Below are positions 22,048 to 34,470 of a stretch of 64,000 nucleotides of DNA, piece after piece. The stretch covers positions 42,714,001-42,778,000 of the forward strand of contig CM067557.1 of assembly GCA_034509755.1 (NCBI GenBank), given 5' to 3'. Within the stretch, counting starts at the first letter, position 1. Each line of letters begins with the position of its first letter. The notes under the pieces were generated by a model. The model was not told where the DNA came from and did no database searches. It saw only the letters and a list, made by a program, of their open reading frames with translations. The position numbers were made by a program, and so were the translations under genes. Source of the stretch: Anisodus tanguticus (Eukaryota; Streptophyta; Magnoliopsida; Solanales; Solanaceae).

Positions 22048-23195
22048 ACATATAATGATGTATTAGTGTAGGCTGTAGAACAATTGATAAAAGATGAACA
22101 TCTGTGGTGGTTCAGATTATTCACTTGAACATCTCAATTAACACTTGTTTTATCTAGTCACTTTAGGTGGGCCTCTGCTGTGCCATTTAAACCATTTTGC
22201 ACAATCAACCAAATATGTAAAATGTGTGTAGCACACTCGCCGATGACGTGACAAAATGATAATTAAATTAGGACATGTAGAAATTATTATTAAAATGACA
22301 AACATCTGGAAATCATGTTCTTTGTGTTCTTCACCATCTTCATGTGTGTTATTGTTCCAACCATGATTTTAATTTAAAATTTCAAGAGGAGCTCTTTCAA
22401 ACTTGTTATAACTTCAATTAAATATTCCCCACGAAGACCCAAAGACAACCCAAAAATTAATTTCTCAAAATTTTCATTAAATTAACTCATTTTAAACCTT
22501 CAAGCTTTCTAAAGACCTCATTAATAGTGTTTAGACCCAATTAATTCGAAATAATCTAAAGAGACAAAATGGAGTTGCCGGATCTGAAACTCATATTGAA
22601 AAAAAAAAAAGAACGAAACCCAAATAAAAAATAATGGAGTTTTGCCGAAAAATTATTTGAAACCTGGATCTGATTTTTTTTCATGAGCTCTTTTGATTTT
22701 TTTTTCTTCTCTTTTTAATGAGAGGGAGATCAAGAGAATGAAGTTGAATGAAAAGTGTAATTTTTGTTTTTTTTTTTGGTAGAAATATCGGCGGCAACAA
22801 TGGTGATGTAGAGAAAAAGAATGAAGAAGAAGAAATAAAAAAGAGAAGAAAAATATGTTTTTTGGGCTTTTCACGCGCATTTATTATGTGAAAATCATAT
22901 AAGTTGCCAAGTAAGCAAAAAGTGTCTAAATGGCATAATGGAAGCCTATGTGAAGTGTCTAGATGAAATAAGCGTTAGTTGAGATGTTCAAGTGATAAAT
23001 CTGAACGATCACTGGTGACTGCCTATGGATTTGGCCGGAAAAACTTGACATGAGAGCAATTGGCTTGGCTGTTTGCAATCATGTTGACAGCCACTGCAGT
23101 TAAGCTTGTCCTCCGGATTTACTGAAGAAGTTCAGGAAACTAGATAGTGAGAGCAGATGCACAGGTTTCTTCCAAATCCAAATGCTTATGTGAGT
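22048..23195. other. Gene-free interval
   Basis: AT-rich and purine/pyrimidine-biased sequence without recognisable exons, RNA genes or complete repeats. Several long A or T runs (for example near 22600 and 22770) explain the low-complexity ORFs. Confidence 0.5.
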
Positions 23196-23439
23196 TAGGG
23201 GTGACAAACATGCGGGTCGAGTCGGATATGGACGGGTCGAAAATGGGTTAGACAAAAGTGGATCAATTACCCGACCCGTTCATATTTAATACGGATAAAA
23301 AATGGGTTAACCGAACGGATAATATGGATATTCATATTATCCATATTATCCAAAGTTACTTTAAAGATATTGGTTTCATATAGCTAATATGAAAAAGATT
23401 AATTTACCTTCTTGTCCACAAATTCAATCCCTAGTACCT

Positions 23440-24010
23440 CTATCCCACACCACCACCCACCCCACACTACCGCTACACGCAACCGCCACCCACCCCAACC
23501 TCACCCTACCCCACCCCACACCACCACTCCACTCAACCCCCCCCCCCCCCCCCCCCCACACACACACACCCACCCACTCCCAAATTTTCTATTTCATATA
23601 TTTATTTTACTTTTATAAAAAATGAGGAATTTTTCTTACCCCCCTCCCCCCCCCCCCCCCAAAACCACAATCCACCACCCATTTCACACCAAATTTAACC
23701 ACGCAAATATCTCATTTTTTATAAATTTTTATAAAAATAAAATTAAATATATGAAGTAGAATATTCAGAACGAGGTAGGATGCGGGGGGAGGGGGAGGGG
23801 GTTGGGTGGATGGTGTAGAAAATCAAAATAAGAACTTGGGAGGGGGGGATTCGTAGGGTGGAGAGGTGTAAAAAACCAAATGAAAAACTTTTTTAAAAGA
23901 AAAAATAATTTTTTGGAGGGTGGTGGGGTGTGGGTGGGGGGTGAGTTGGGTGGTGGTGGGGGTGTGGGGTGGGATGGTTGGGGGTGGGTTGAGTGATAGT
24001 GGGGTGGTTG
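23440..24010. repeat. C-rich tract followed by its G-rich counterpart
   Basis: 23440-23690 is strongly C-rich on the plus strand, including runs of about 18 C at 23539 and about 14 C at 23649. 23780-24010 is strongly G-rich, with GGTGGTGGGGGTGTGGGGTG-type text that roughly mirrors the C-rich text. The pair behaves as an imperfect inverted repeat. Long His/Pro/Thr ORFs here are low-complexity artefacts. Confidence 0.75.
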
Positions 24011-24126
24011 GTGAAATGCTACTTGTGAGACTTGTTATCCTAATAACATTAGGGAACTCATTTTTCCTCATTTTTAAGTATCTTGTTTTTACTAAAGTGT
24101 GAGTTTTATCCATTTTACTCATTAAG

Positions 24127-27100
24127 TTATTCTATCATACCCCCGCAGTCATAGAGGGCGGTTGTCGTACGCTGAGACTGTCCCTACAATCTTCAAATAA
24201 AACCGAGGGAAGGCCCTTCGTAAAGATGTCAGCAATTTTGTATCGCGAGGCCACATGTAAGACGCGTACTTGTCTACGAGCTACCTTTTCGCTAACAAAG
24301 TGAATATCCATCTAGATATGTTTAGTGCGTTGATGTTGGACCGGATTGCCAGAAAGATAAACTTCACTAACATTATCACAGTAGACCAAGGTAGCTTTCT
24401 GAATAGGAAAGTGTAGTTCTACAAAACATTACGCAGCCAACATGATTCTGACACCACATTCGCCACGCCTCGATACTCGGCCTCTGAACTGGATCTTGAT
24501 AATGTAGCTTGTCGTTTTGCAGACCATGAGACCAAGTTATCCCAAAAAAAACATACAATAACTAGAATTCGAGCGTCTGGTATCAGGATAACCACCACAA
24601 TCAGCATCTGTATAAGACACAAGTGTAGAAACAGACGTAGGATACAAATGCAGGCCATAATTAAGTGTGCCCTGGATGTATCGTATAATGTGTTTGAGCG
24701 CATCATATGCTCAATTCGTGGATCATACATAAACAAACACACGTGTTGAACTGCATAAGTAATATCGGGCCTTGTGAAGGTAAGATACTGAAGTGCCCCT
24801 GCAAGGCTGCGATAGTGGGTGAGATCATAGAACTTAGTGCCAAATGTAGCACTCAACTTCGGGTTAGTATCAACCAGAGTAGAAGTAGATTTACACGATG
24901 ACATACCAGCTCTTTCAATGATCTCAGCGGCATACTTTCTTTGTGATAAAAATAGACCACCTGAATGACGAGTGACAACAATCTCCAAGAAATAACTCAA
25001 GGGCCCCAAGTCTTTCATAGCAAATTCGGAACTGAGAAGTGTCATGATAGGCTTGCGCAGATTATCAGACGAAGCAGTCAATATAATATCATGGACTTAC
25101 AATCAAATGTATGCCAGATAAGTACCACGACGATATATAAAGATAGAATGATCAGACCAGATGTGAGAAAAACCAATAGAAGATACATAATCTGCAAACC
25201 TTTTATACCAAGCCTATGGGGCCTGCTTAAGTCCATACAAGGACTTCTTCAGCAAACAGACATGATGAGGATGATTGGGATCTCGAAAACCCAAGGGATG
25301 ATCCATATAAACTGTCTCCTTAAGATCACCGTGTAAAAAGATATTTTTCACATCCAACTGATGAATGGGTCATGCTTTTGAGAGAGCTAAACTGAGAACA
25401 GTACGAATAGTAGCTGGTTTGACCACCGGACTAAACATTTCACCACAATCCACACCAACTTGTTGAGTTTTACCATCACCTATAAGACGAGCCTTATGCC
25501 TCTGCAGAATTTTCTTTATGAATAAAAATCCACATAAACCGAATAATATTAACACCAGAAGGGCGGGGCACCAACTCCCACATCTTATTTTTAATAAGAG
25601 CATTATATTCATCAGTCATAGCCAATTTCTGATTCAGGTCATTTAATGCGGACACAGGGTTACGCGGGAGGGCGGATTTAAGGACATTAGAATTGAGATT
25701 AAAATACCATTTTTATTTAAAAATACCTCTTTGACTATGAGTAACGGGCCCTTGACTAGAGGAGGAATTGGATGGATTTTGGGCAATGTGTGGAACGGGA
25801 ACGGACTGGCCAGCAGGCAGTGGGCATGTTGGCCCAATAACTGGAACAGGAACAGTAACAAGCTCGGGATTAGGCTGAAACACTAGAATAGTACCGAGAT
25901 CAGTCCTGGATCGTGTCATCGGCCCACTGGGCAGAACAGTGGTTGCGGTAGACTGTGGGCCAGCAGGCAGTGGGTCTGCTAGCGTAGTTTGGTCACGGGA
26001 CAAGTCGGAAAAATAGTGGATAATATATGGTGAGACCTCGTCATCTAAAAATTATATGAACTTGGCACGGGACTACTCACTTTAGTAAAAGAAAATTGGG
26101 TTTCATCAAAAATAACATGACGACTAATTATAATTTTATTAGATGATAAATCAAAATATTTGTAACCACGATGATTATACGGATAACCCAAAAATACACA
26201 AGCGGTAGAATGAGCCTGAAGTTTGTTAATTGTAATTGACGGAAAAAGTGGATAGCATAAACACCCAAAGACCCTAAGATGAGAATTCGAATGATCCTTA
26301 TTATAGAGAACTTTAAGGGGAGATTTAGATGCTAATCCTTTTGTAGGAAGTACGTTAAGGAGGTAAGTAGCCATTTGTAGTGCATGATGCCAAAAAGAAG
26401 GGGGTACATAAGCATTGCCTAATAAAGTTCGGACAATATTATTAATGGTATGAATTTTTCCTTCAGCTTTTCCATTTTGTGAGGACGTATGAGGACAAGA
26501 AAAATGAAAAACTATGCCATTAGCATCACAAAATTCCCGAAACAACCCATTATCATATTCCTTGCCATTATCACATTGAATACTTTTTATTTCCCGTTTG
26601 AATTGGGTACGGATGAATGCTCTAAATTTTAAGAATGTGGAAAAAAACATGAGACTTTTTCGATAAAGGAAAGGTCCACAAAAAAATAGAATAATCATCC
26701 AAAAATATGATATAATAACGATGGCCCATAGAACTTAACGCGGGGGATGTCCATAAATCACTACGAATAATGTCAAACGTCATCAAAGTACTAGAAGTAG
26801 AGGCTATAAATGATAATTTAACATGTTTCCCTAACGGACAAGGACAAAGTGGAGTACTACGCGTACCCTTACAAGAAATAAAATTATTTTTATGCAATGA
26901 AGAAATAATATACGATCCCGGATGACCCAAACGGGCATGCCACAAAGAAGGAGAAAGGGCGGCAAAAGTAGACGGTATGGCTTGACTCGCGGAAGTGGTG
27001 GTATTTGTGATAGGATAAAGTTCTCCCCTACTATTGCATCTCATTAAAGGTATCCCTGTTTTGAAATCCTTTACAGAAAACCCAAATGGATCAAAATTAA

Positions 27101-28887
27101 CAGAAACTCAATTATCAATGGTGAATTTTCGGACAGACACCAAACTTTTAATTAAGTTAGGGGCATGAATGATATTTTTTAAAACTAGAGGTGGATGTGG
27201 GGAAGACAAAGTTGTATGTCCATAACTGCGAATTGGAATTGAATTGCCATTACCAACAATAATACCACGATTTTTTGCTAAAATTAAAATAAGACGAGAG
27301 AGTACATTGGTCAGACGTCATGTGAGAAGTGGCTCCGGTATCCATATACCAATTCACGTCTGAAGGATTTAATCCAAGCGTGTGCATTGCTGCCTCAATA
27401 ACTGTCGAAGTTGGTATGAGGCCCACTACCTAGAACGTCTGCCGAGGCCCAAGCAAACCTGCCTGCTGCCCAGGCCCAAAAGTGAATATGCTGTTGGTAT
27501 TTGGACCCGAGAAACTGGGTCTGGCTTATTGCTGGAATTGGGCCCAGTTACCCAGGTAAGGGCTGGGAGGAAAATAGGGATTGTTGGGCCACTGGCCCAG
27601 TTCCACTGCTAGAGGGCCCACGGCTGGGACCAGTTGGCCTACGGCCCACTGCCGCTGCACTATTATTTAGGCCACCTCTGTTACCACCGCGATTTCCACT
27701 GCCGTTTTTGCCATTATTTTTACGATTTTGACCCTTTTTGCCACCACCGTTGTTGCGGTGTTGGCCAGAATTCTCAGAGAATGAGTGAGGGTCATCTGAT
27801 GTGGTCATCATGGCGACGGAATTTGCACCTGTAGCAGCCTTTTTAGCTAACCCGGCTTCTTCTAACGCGAGCATGGAACGGGCCTGATAAAAGGGTGGTA
27901 GAGGGTTACTTTGACGAAGTAGTGTGCCAACGCCGTTATAGGCCTCAGACATGCCTGCAATCATTTGGAGAACAAGACGATCATTGGTAACTGGTGCACC
28001 AACGTTGCGGAGTTGGTCGGCCAATTCCTTCAGCCTTTTACAATAGGCCGAAACGTTAGGAAAATCTACCATGTAGACATGTGAAAATTCCCGCTCGAGG
28101 GTAGCAGCACATGAATTCTTGTTATCTTGGAATATATCACGCACCCTATTCCAAGTTTCCATTGATGTAGTGTCGGCCTCAATGATCGTTTGTAGGAGGT
28201 CGGTAGAAATAGTGGAATAAATCCACTGGAGAACGGTAGCATCAAGTGTCGTTCATAATGTAGGATTTTCCTCGGGGTTAGGCACCTCCTCTGTGCCAGG
28301 TGTCGGCAGAATTATGTGATGGAGGAATTGATGCGAACGTGCGTGAATTTTGAATAATTTTGCCCATGCTGCGTATTGGATGTTTTCATCTCAAGAACAA
28401 CAGGAATGTGGTTCCTGATGTTGGAAACTGTAAGGGCTGGATGAAACAGGTTCTTTGACGTAGACATAACTAAAGAACGGTTTGAACTATTGATTTACGT
28501 AATTGGAAATAACCAAAGAATTAGGGATTAGGAAGAAAATTTGGGAAGGGAGGAGGAAGAAGTCGGCCGGAAACCGAGAAGGGTTCCCGGAATTTGAGCC
28601 GAGAGTAGCGGAAGAAAATTGGGAATGGAGATAGTCTAGACCTAGACTTCTGATACCATGAAAGAATTAATCCCTTGATTATTCTTATTGAATGAATATA
28701 TATATATACAAGTTATAATCTCCAAATATGAAAAGTTCTATTCCTACTAAACTTCTAATATCCTAGTTCTACTTGTACAAGAATTCTACAATTATGGTAA
28801 TTATACAACATAATTTACAACTTCTATTTATGGTACAAGACTAGTCAAAATCGTGTATATCATAGGGATATACACGGTATTCTATCA
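24127..28887 (-). mobile_element. Ty1/copia retrotransposon, decayed, 3' LTR almost wholly lost
   Basis: The 5' LTR is 28659-28887 and the primer-binding site TGGTATCAGAAG follows at 28658. Gag occupies about 28460-27550 (retrotransposon Gag with a GRKKGQNRKN-like Gly/Asn-rich tail), protease remnants about 27340-27300, GAG-pre-integrase and integrase about 27044-26045, RT about 25612-24900, RNase H about 24700-24150. RT is dead: at about 25120-25090 the YVDD region reads with two stops and V-H-D. At the left only TTATTCTATCA (24127-24137) of the 3' LTR remains. Order and motifs are standard copia; Ale/Retrofit-like lineage is inferred. Confidence 0.9.
28659..28887 (-). repeat. 5' LTR of the decayed copia element
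   Basis: On the minus strand it runs TGATAGAATACCGTG to AATTCTTTCA (TG...CA) and is followed directly by the primer-binding site. It contains an imperfect hairpin TGTATATCATAGGGATATACA near its start. No full partner LTR exists at the other end. Confidence 0.75.
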
Positions 28888-28924
28888 GGTAATAACCATA
28901 TTTTTACCCATCTTGCCACCCTTA

Positions 28925-29018
28925 ATATGAGTAATGAACTTACTGAATACAAATTAAGACATCCTAACAACATGCTTATCATTTGCTAAATCTAAATGCT
29001 GCCTTTTCTAACTAAATG

Positions 29019-29057
<39 letters not shown>

Positions 29058-31009
29058 AGTTATTCCTATAAACAATTCTTGAATAACATCACACCCTTCT
29101 AGAATTTCTGGCTCTAAATGTTCAGATTTGCAAACTTAACCACTTCTTAATGATTCTTTTGTTTTACCTTAATGTTCTATTTTTTGTGTAGGAGACACAG
29201 CAACAAAACCAATGATCAGTCTCATTGGATTATGATTAGCTGATTATATAATAAATATTAGCTGATTATATAATAAATATTAGAAAAGCAGTTTCACTAG
29301 GCCAATGTTCAATATTCAAATGATTTGATCCTTATGGCTAAGCAATCAGCACCTCCTGGCTAAGCTGATTATATGATTAGCTGATTTGATCCTTCTCCTC
29401 AGGTTCTCTAGTTGGGCAATCAGCACCTCCTGAATTTCTGCAAAAAAGTTACATATATGGTCCTAAGGCACCAATCAAATACCAAATGAGTTTAAGTTCT
29501 ATGAATTGAGAATGTAAAAAATGTATATACAATTTAATCATTTTAGTTAATTAGAGATAAGTCTCTTTAATAAGCATTAATTAGTAGTTTGGTAACAATG
29601 ATAAGTAACCTACTATTGGCTATCACATATTAAGGTATATTGATTGTGTAAAAATGTATTTAACTTAAATTACATGCCACATTAATCAGTGAAGAGAAAA
29701 CTCATGCGATACAAGATAAATTGAAGGAAGTCTGTGGAACTTTGCTGTATCAATGGGGAAAACAAAAAATATAAAAATGTACATAAGTAAATACAAGAAG
29801 AAGTCAAGGGAATTCAACATCTATTATATATATATAAAATAATTTTAATCTTATATATCAATGCTGACTTTTCAATGAATCGTATTCGAATGAACCCCTT
29901 GAGCCCCTAGTTCCTCCCTTATGTAGAAGGTTGCAATTGGAAGGTGTTAATGGTTCTATATATAAAATAATCCTAACTTTCACATAATTGACATAACATG
30001 AGTCTTTAAAGTTATCCAATAAATTAATCTTCTTAAACAGTCAAGAATTTAGTGAAGTAAAAAAAATCAAACACTCATTTGCCTACTATGATTAATGAAC
30101 AAGGATAAAGACACCTTAAACATTCAACAACTGAAAAGAATATGATATGATTAGCAAAGAAAAGAATTCTCATGCATTAAACAAAGGGTACTACAAGTGA
30201 AGACTATATTAAAAGATTGTATTTTTTGTTACCAGAATTAGCTGTCTTATTTATAGCTTTGGCTTCAATCATATTGTACTTTTGTCACCTATCATTAAGA
30301 ACCTCCAATTCGATTTTATTAGCCATGACCATCAAGGGACCCTCCACCTTATTGTGTAGAACAAGTCAAGAGTTCAATATGTGGAGGAAGTGAAGTAAAA
30401 GAAATACAACAAAATCAGTATAATAATGGATTCAAGTTATATATATTACATGTGGTAGCAAGTTGCCTCAATTACACTTAAATCTCTCTATAACAATCTC
30501 ATTTATTCTAAACTTTTTCATTTTACTTGCAATAGCGATTGATTGTTATATAATTATAATAACATTTGACATAGATCTTATTTAACTATATTAGACACCA
30601 ATTACTTGAAAAATCATTTTTTTGTACTCCTAAAAGATAAGAAAAATCATTTAAGTTTAAGATCTCAAAAGATATTCAAATTCACGAGCTTTGGACGTTA
30701 CCGAACCCTCTTGAAATTTGCAAAATCTTTTGAAGTTATCTTGAATAACATATATTGTAATCAATGTATTATTGTTTTGTTATTATAAAATAATAAATAC
30801 AATACATAAAGATTTGAGTAAAACTGAGGTAATTTTTCAAAGGATGTACTTTTATATATAATGATGGATGTTATTATTATAAGTAAAATTTGCTATCACG
30901 AAGTAAAATGTGACAAAAAGTTGAGTACAAAGAATACTTACCTATTTTAATGAATGTTGTTAAGGATAGCTACTAATAGAGAAGTCCAACTGTCTTTTTC
31001 CATTTTTGT
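28925..31009. other. Gene-free AT-rich interval with short repeats
   Basis: Holds an (AT)n microsatellite at about 29022-29053, a 24-bp direct duplication (TAGCTGATTATATAATAAAT, 29238-29286), another duplicated GCACCTCCTG segment near 29348 and 29423, and one end of a TCTCTCTATAAC-type MITE at about 30483. No exon is recognisable. Confidence 0.55.
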
Positions 31010-32029
31010 CTAATATTTTTTTGTCTTTTTTGTAAAATTAATTTTGAAAAGTAGCCGTTTGTGTTTGAAAATCAGTTTGAAAACATTTTAATCAATATTA
31101 GAGCAATAAATTGTGTTTGATTAAGGTCCAAAAGTACTTCTGAAAAAAACTACTTTTACCTGGAAAATATCTTCAGTAATTACTCAAAACACTTAGTTTT
31201 CCCTAATAATTTGACAAACACATCAACTTTCTACAATATATTTATTAATTTTAAAAAATAAGTATTTTTGGCTCCCCTAGATTTTGGCCGAACAACGCTT
31301 TCAAAAACCTTCCCATTTTTGTGCAAATGGTATAAAATGTAACCTTAATTAATAAATTGCACATTGTATATGATTTTTGAATATTAAAGAGTATATGTAA
31401 ATGTATATATATGTACTTATGTTTCTATAAAACATAGTTTTTTCTCTAACATTTGGCTATGATAATTTTTCACTTTTTCATAATATTTTTTCAATTTATT
31501 TAAAAATTAGCATTTGATCATGAAAATTCCAAATACAATTTGGAAACACCTACTAAAATATTGTTTTCATTTTTTTTCACTTTCAATACATTCAAATAAC
31601 CAAATATTCTTTGCAAAAACTATAACCAAACATAAATCTATCTTCAACTTCAACTTCAAAATTTTAAATAAAATGAAAAATATTTAATTTTCATGGCCAA
31701 ACGCCTAAAACTAAAATAATTTCACTTTTACCAGAAAAACTAGCAGTAATGCAAACAGCCAAAGAAAATAAAAAGATAAAAAGTAAAAGAGAGACACAGA
31801 TTTTGATGCAGAAGAAAATTTCTAGGTCTGGAAAAAATTTCCTTTCACTTTATTGAATTCAAAGGTCCAAATTATCCTTTGCATAATATATTTTCCAAAT
31901 AAAGCACCTGTTTTTACTGCCTCAACAATCATTTTCTGTATTCTTGGCAGTTTATACATTTGCTATTAACTCTAAAGTCTAAACTAGCCCCACAAATACA
32001 GATAGAACCCAAAAAAGAATGAGAGAGAA

Positions 32030-32564
32030 TCCAAAGTGTTTGGCCCAGTGGTCAATATATTAGGGTATTGCTGTTTGAGGTTCCGTGTTTGAGTCCTCTG
32101 ATCAGCGAGAGTGGAACTGTGTTCCCCAAAAAATCCCTTCATACGCGTAGGGTCAAGCGGTGTATACTAATCCGTAGGGCCAGGCCGGAGGTGGGGTTTT
32201 ATGGGGTATGGGGCCGTAATGCGGTGGGACCAGTCACTTTAAAAAGTTTACCCTACCACAGTTTCGTCCTCCGGGGCATAGTCCAGTGGCAAAGCCTGGG
32301 CGCTATAAGGCGCTCTGGCATGGGACAGCGTGAGTTCGATTCCCCGCAAGCACGAAGAAACTCTGCATGTTGGGGAATTTGACCTTATCTCATTGATCAG
32401 TTGTACGCTCCCAGAAAAACTGGTCACCGGAGCACATCCCGCGATTTACCTGGTAATAGTGTTGAAGGACCGGTCCTATTACCTCCAGGACGTCTGGGTA
32501 ATACCAGTGAAGTAGTCGGCGTATGACGCAAAACCCTGATTATCAAAAAAAAAAAAAAAAAAAA
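32030..32564 (+). mobile_element. SINE with two tRNA-like heads (dimeric), poly(A) tail and target duplication
   Basis: A 19-bp direct repeat AAAAAAGAATGAGAGAGAA flanks it (32011-32029 and 32560-32578) and the element ends in about 20 A. Two pol III promoter sets are visible: A-box-like TGGCCCAGTGG at 32041 with B-box-like GTTTGAGTCC at 32087-32096, and TAGTCCAGTGG at 32279 with a consensus B box GTTCGATTCC at 32334-32343. The about 530-bp length is unusually large for a plant SINE and fits a fusion of two SINE units. ORFs through it are fortuitous. Confidence 0.85.
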
Positions 32565-32795
32565 AGAATGAGAGAGAAGTTGAAGTCGTTGCACTTTGTG
32601 GGACTTGCTACTTTTCTTCATACGCAATGTGTTGGCAGCATCATATATAATGGTCCCTCCCACTTCTCCTAAAAAATAGAAGATGTAGTTTGGGTTTGGT
32701 TATAGCGTTTTCAAAGAATATTTGATTGTTTGGATATATTGAAAGTGTGAAAATAATATTATTTTAGTAGGTGTTTCCAAATTGTATTTGGAATT

Positions 32796-33939
32796 TGTTG
32801 GGAGTTTTTTGTCTCTATTGTACTTTATAAAGCAGTACGGGAAGTATATCACTATTACAAGTATTCGAAAGGATAAACAAAGATTCAATAATTCAACTAG
32901 AAATCTGAAATTACAATTGTAGAACGAGAAAAAGTCGAAACTGTTTTGTTATTGCTAAGTCGAGTGTGGCACTCTAGACAATATTGCCCCGTATGTATCC
33001 TTTATACGTCCTGGACAATTTGTCTCCCAAGATAAAACAGCAATGGAACACTTGAGCAAAGGAAACTCAAGAGCTACCGTGAAGAATATTAAGTAACGAA
33101 ATGATGCTTGGAAGTTGTAGGAAGAACTGTTTTTGCTTGTGTATGTTTCTGTATTTTCGTGTATCATATATATTTCTCAACAATGGTGTAAGGGGGTGTT
33201 TATATAGGTGAGGGAGGGGACTGAAAAACTGCCTCCATAATAGCCAAATAATGGCCATTAGGGAGGTAGTAAAGTCACCAACATAAATGGTGAAAGACCA
33301 ACGGATTGGCCATTATAGGAGGAGTAATTCAGCCAAAAAAAATGGCTGAATTGAGTGCTTGGCGTTTCTGTTCTCTTCTCCCCAATTCTGACTTTCTGGA
33401 AACTTCAGGGACCAAACTGTACATCTGAAAGAATTTTGGTCCAAACTGTACATGTGAAACTTCTGGGATCAAACTGTACTTCTGGTAAAGTTCTCTGGTC
33501 CAAAAAGATAATATCAGAAGGCCCGGAGCCCGATGGGAGCCCGGAGCCCGACGGGACGGGCGGCGGCGGCGCGCGTGTGGTCTTTCCTTGAACCGAAGCA
33601 CATCTAGGTCCTCCCTCCTTTAAACACATGGTATACCCCTTGGAGTCCCAAACCCCAAACCAATTTCGAGTCTTATATACACAACAATTCTTTCTTCCTC
33701 TACCGATGAGGGAGAATTGAACACAATACCACACTTTCCATGCTTCAAACACCTTACTTCGTGGACCAATATCTCTTTCATTTCTCAATGAAATTTGACG
33801 ATTCTTGGCCCTACGGTTATCTACGTACTTAGTAGATCATGCATGTGTGAAGAACCGGATTCTCCAACATACGTAATACTAGTGTTTAAGCCGTTAAAGT
33901 TGGTCGGTCGCAACTCCCGCCAAAGGCTAATTTCCAACA
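32796..33939 (-). mobile_element. Solo LTR, 1144 bp
   Basis: Ends are TGTTGG...CCAACA and a perfect 5-bp target duplication GAATT flanks it (32791-32795, 33940-33944). It interrupts the right arm of the large inverted repeat exactly. On the minus strand CTATATAAAC near 33205-33196 is a good TATA box, which orients the LTR. A GC-rich patch with GGCGGCGGCGGC lies at about 33560. No internal region remains, so it arose by LTR-LTR recombination. Confidence 0.88.
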
Positions 33940-34470
33940 GAATTTTCATGATCAAATGCTAATTTTCAAATAAAGTGAAAAAATATTCAGAAAAAATGAA
34001 AAATTATCATAGCCAAATGTTAGAGATAAACCTATGTTTTATAGAAACATAAGTACATATATATACATTTACATATACTCTTTAATATTCAAAAATCATT
34101 TACAATGTGCAATTTATTAATTAAGTTTACATTTTTATGCCATTTACACAAAAATGGGAAGGTTTTTGAAAGCGTTGTTCGGCCAAAATTTAGGGGAGCC
34201 AAAAATACTTATTTTTTAAAATTAATAAATATATTGTAGAAAGTTGATGTGTTTGTCAAACTATTAGGGAAAATTAAGTGTTTTGAGTAATTACAGAAGA
34301 TGTTTTCCAGGTAAAAGTAGCTTTTTTCAGAAGTATTTTTGGATCTTAATTAAATACAAATTGTTGCTCTAATATTGATTAAAGTGTTTTCAAACTGATT
34401 GTCAAACACAAACGGCTACTTTTCAAAACTAATTTTACAAAAAAGACTTATGACAAAAAAATATTTTTAA

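Larger units (their letters stand above)
23196..28924. mobile_element. hAT-like element split by a copia insertion
   Basis: Left end TAGGGGTGACAAACATGCGGG and right end (inverted) TAAGGGTGGCAAGATGGG resemble each other and are flanked by 8-bp near-duplicates ATGTGAGT (23188-23195) and ATATGAGT (28925-28932). Just inside the left end are GGGTCG-type motifs and CCCGACCCG. Transposase is not recognisable. A copia element fills about 24127-28887. Ends and superfamily are inferred from repeats and target duplication alone. Confidence 0.5.
31010..34470. repeat. Large inverted repeat, arms about 650 bp, right arm split by a solo LTR
   Basis: The left arm 31010-31660 reappears inverted as 34470-33940 plus 32797-32680. 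Matching blocks include GAAAAGTAGCCGTTTGTGTTTG against CAAACACAAACGGCTACTTTTC, and AATTCCAAATACAATTTGG on both sides of the solo-LTR break. The spacer of about 1 kb contains a dimeric SINE. Divergence between arms is visible but modest. This could be a foldback transposon or a back-to-back pair of one MITE family; sequence alone does not decide. Confidence 0.8.

Noticed and set aside
23389..24122. His/Pro/Thr-rich and Gly/Val-rich ORFs
   Set aside because: They are translations of the C-rich and G-rich low-complexity tracts, open in several frames.
32279..32343. Possible extra tRNA gene with A and B boxes
   Set aside because: No cloverleaf with a proper anticodon stem can be folded; it is the pol III head of a SINE.
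32068..32515. 104- and 61-codon plus-strand ORFs
   Set aside because: They run through the dimeric SINE, including its tRNA-like boxes, and have no protein similarity I recognise.
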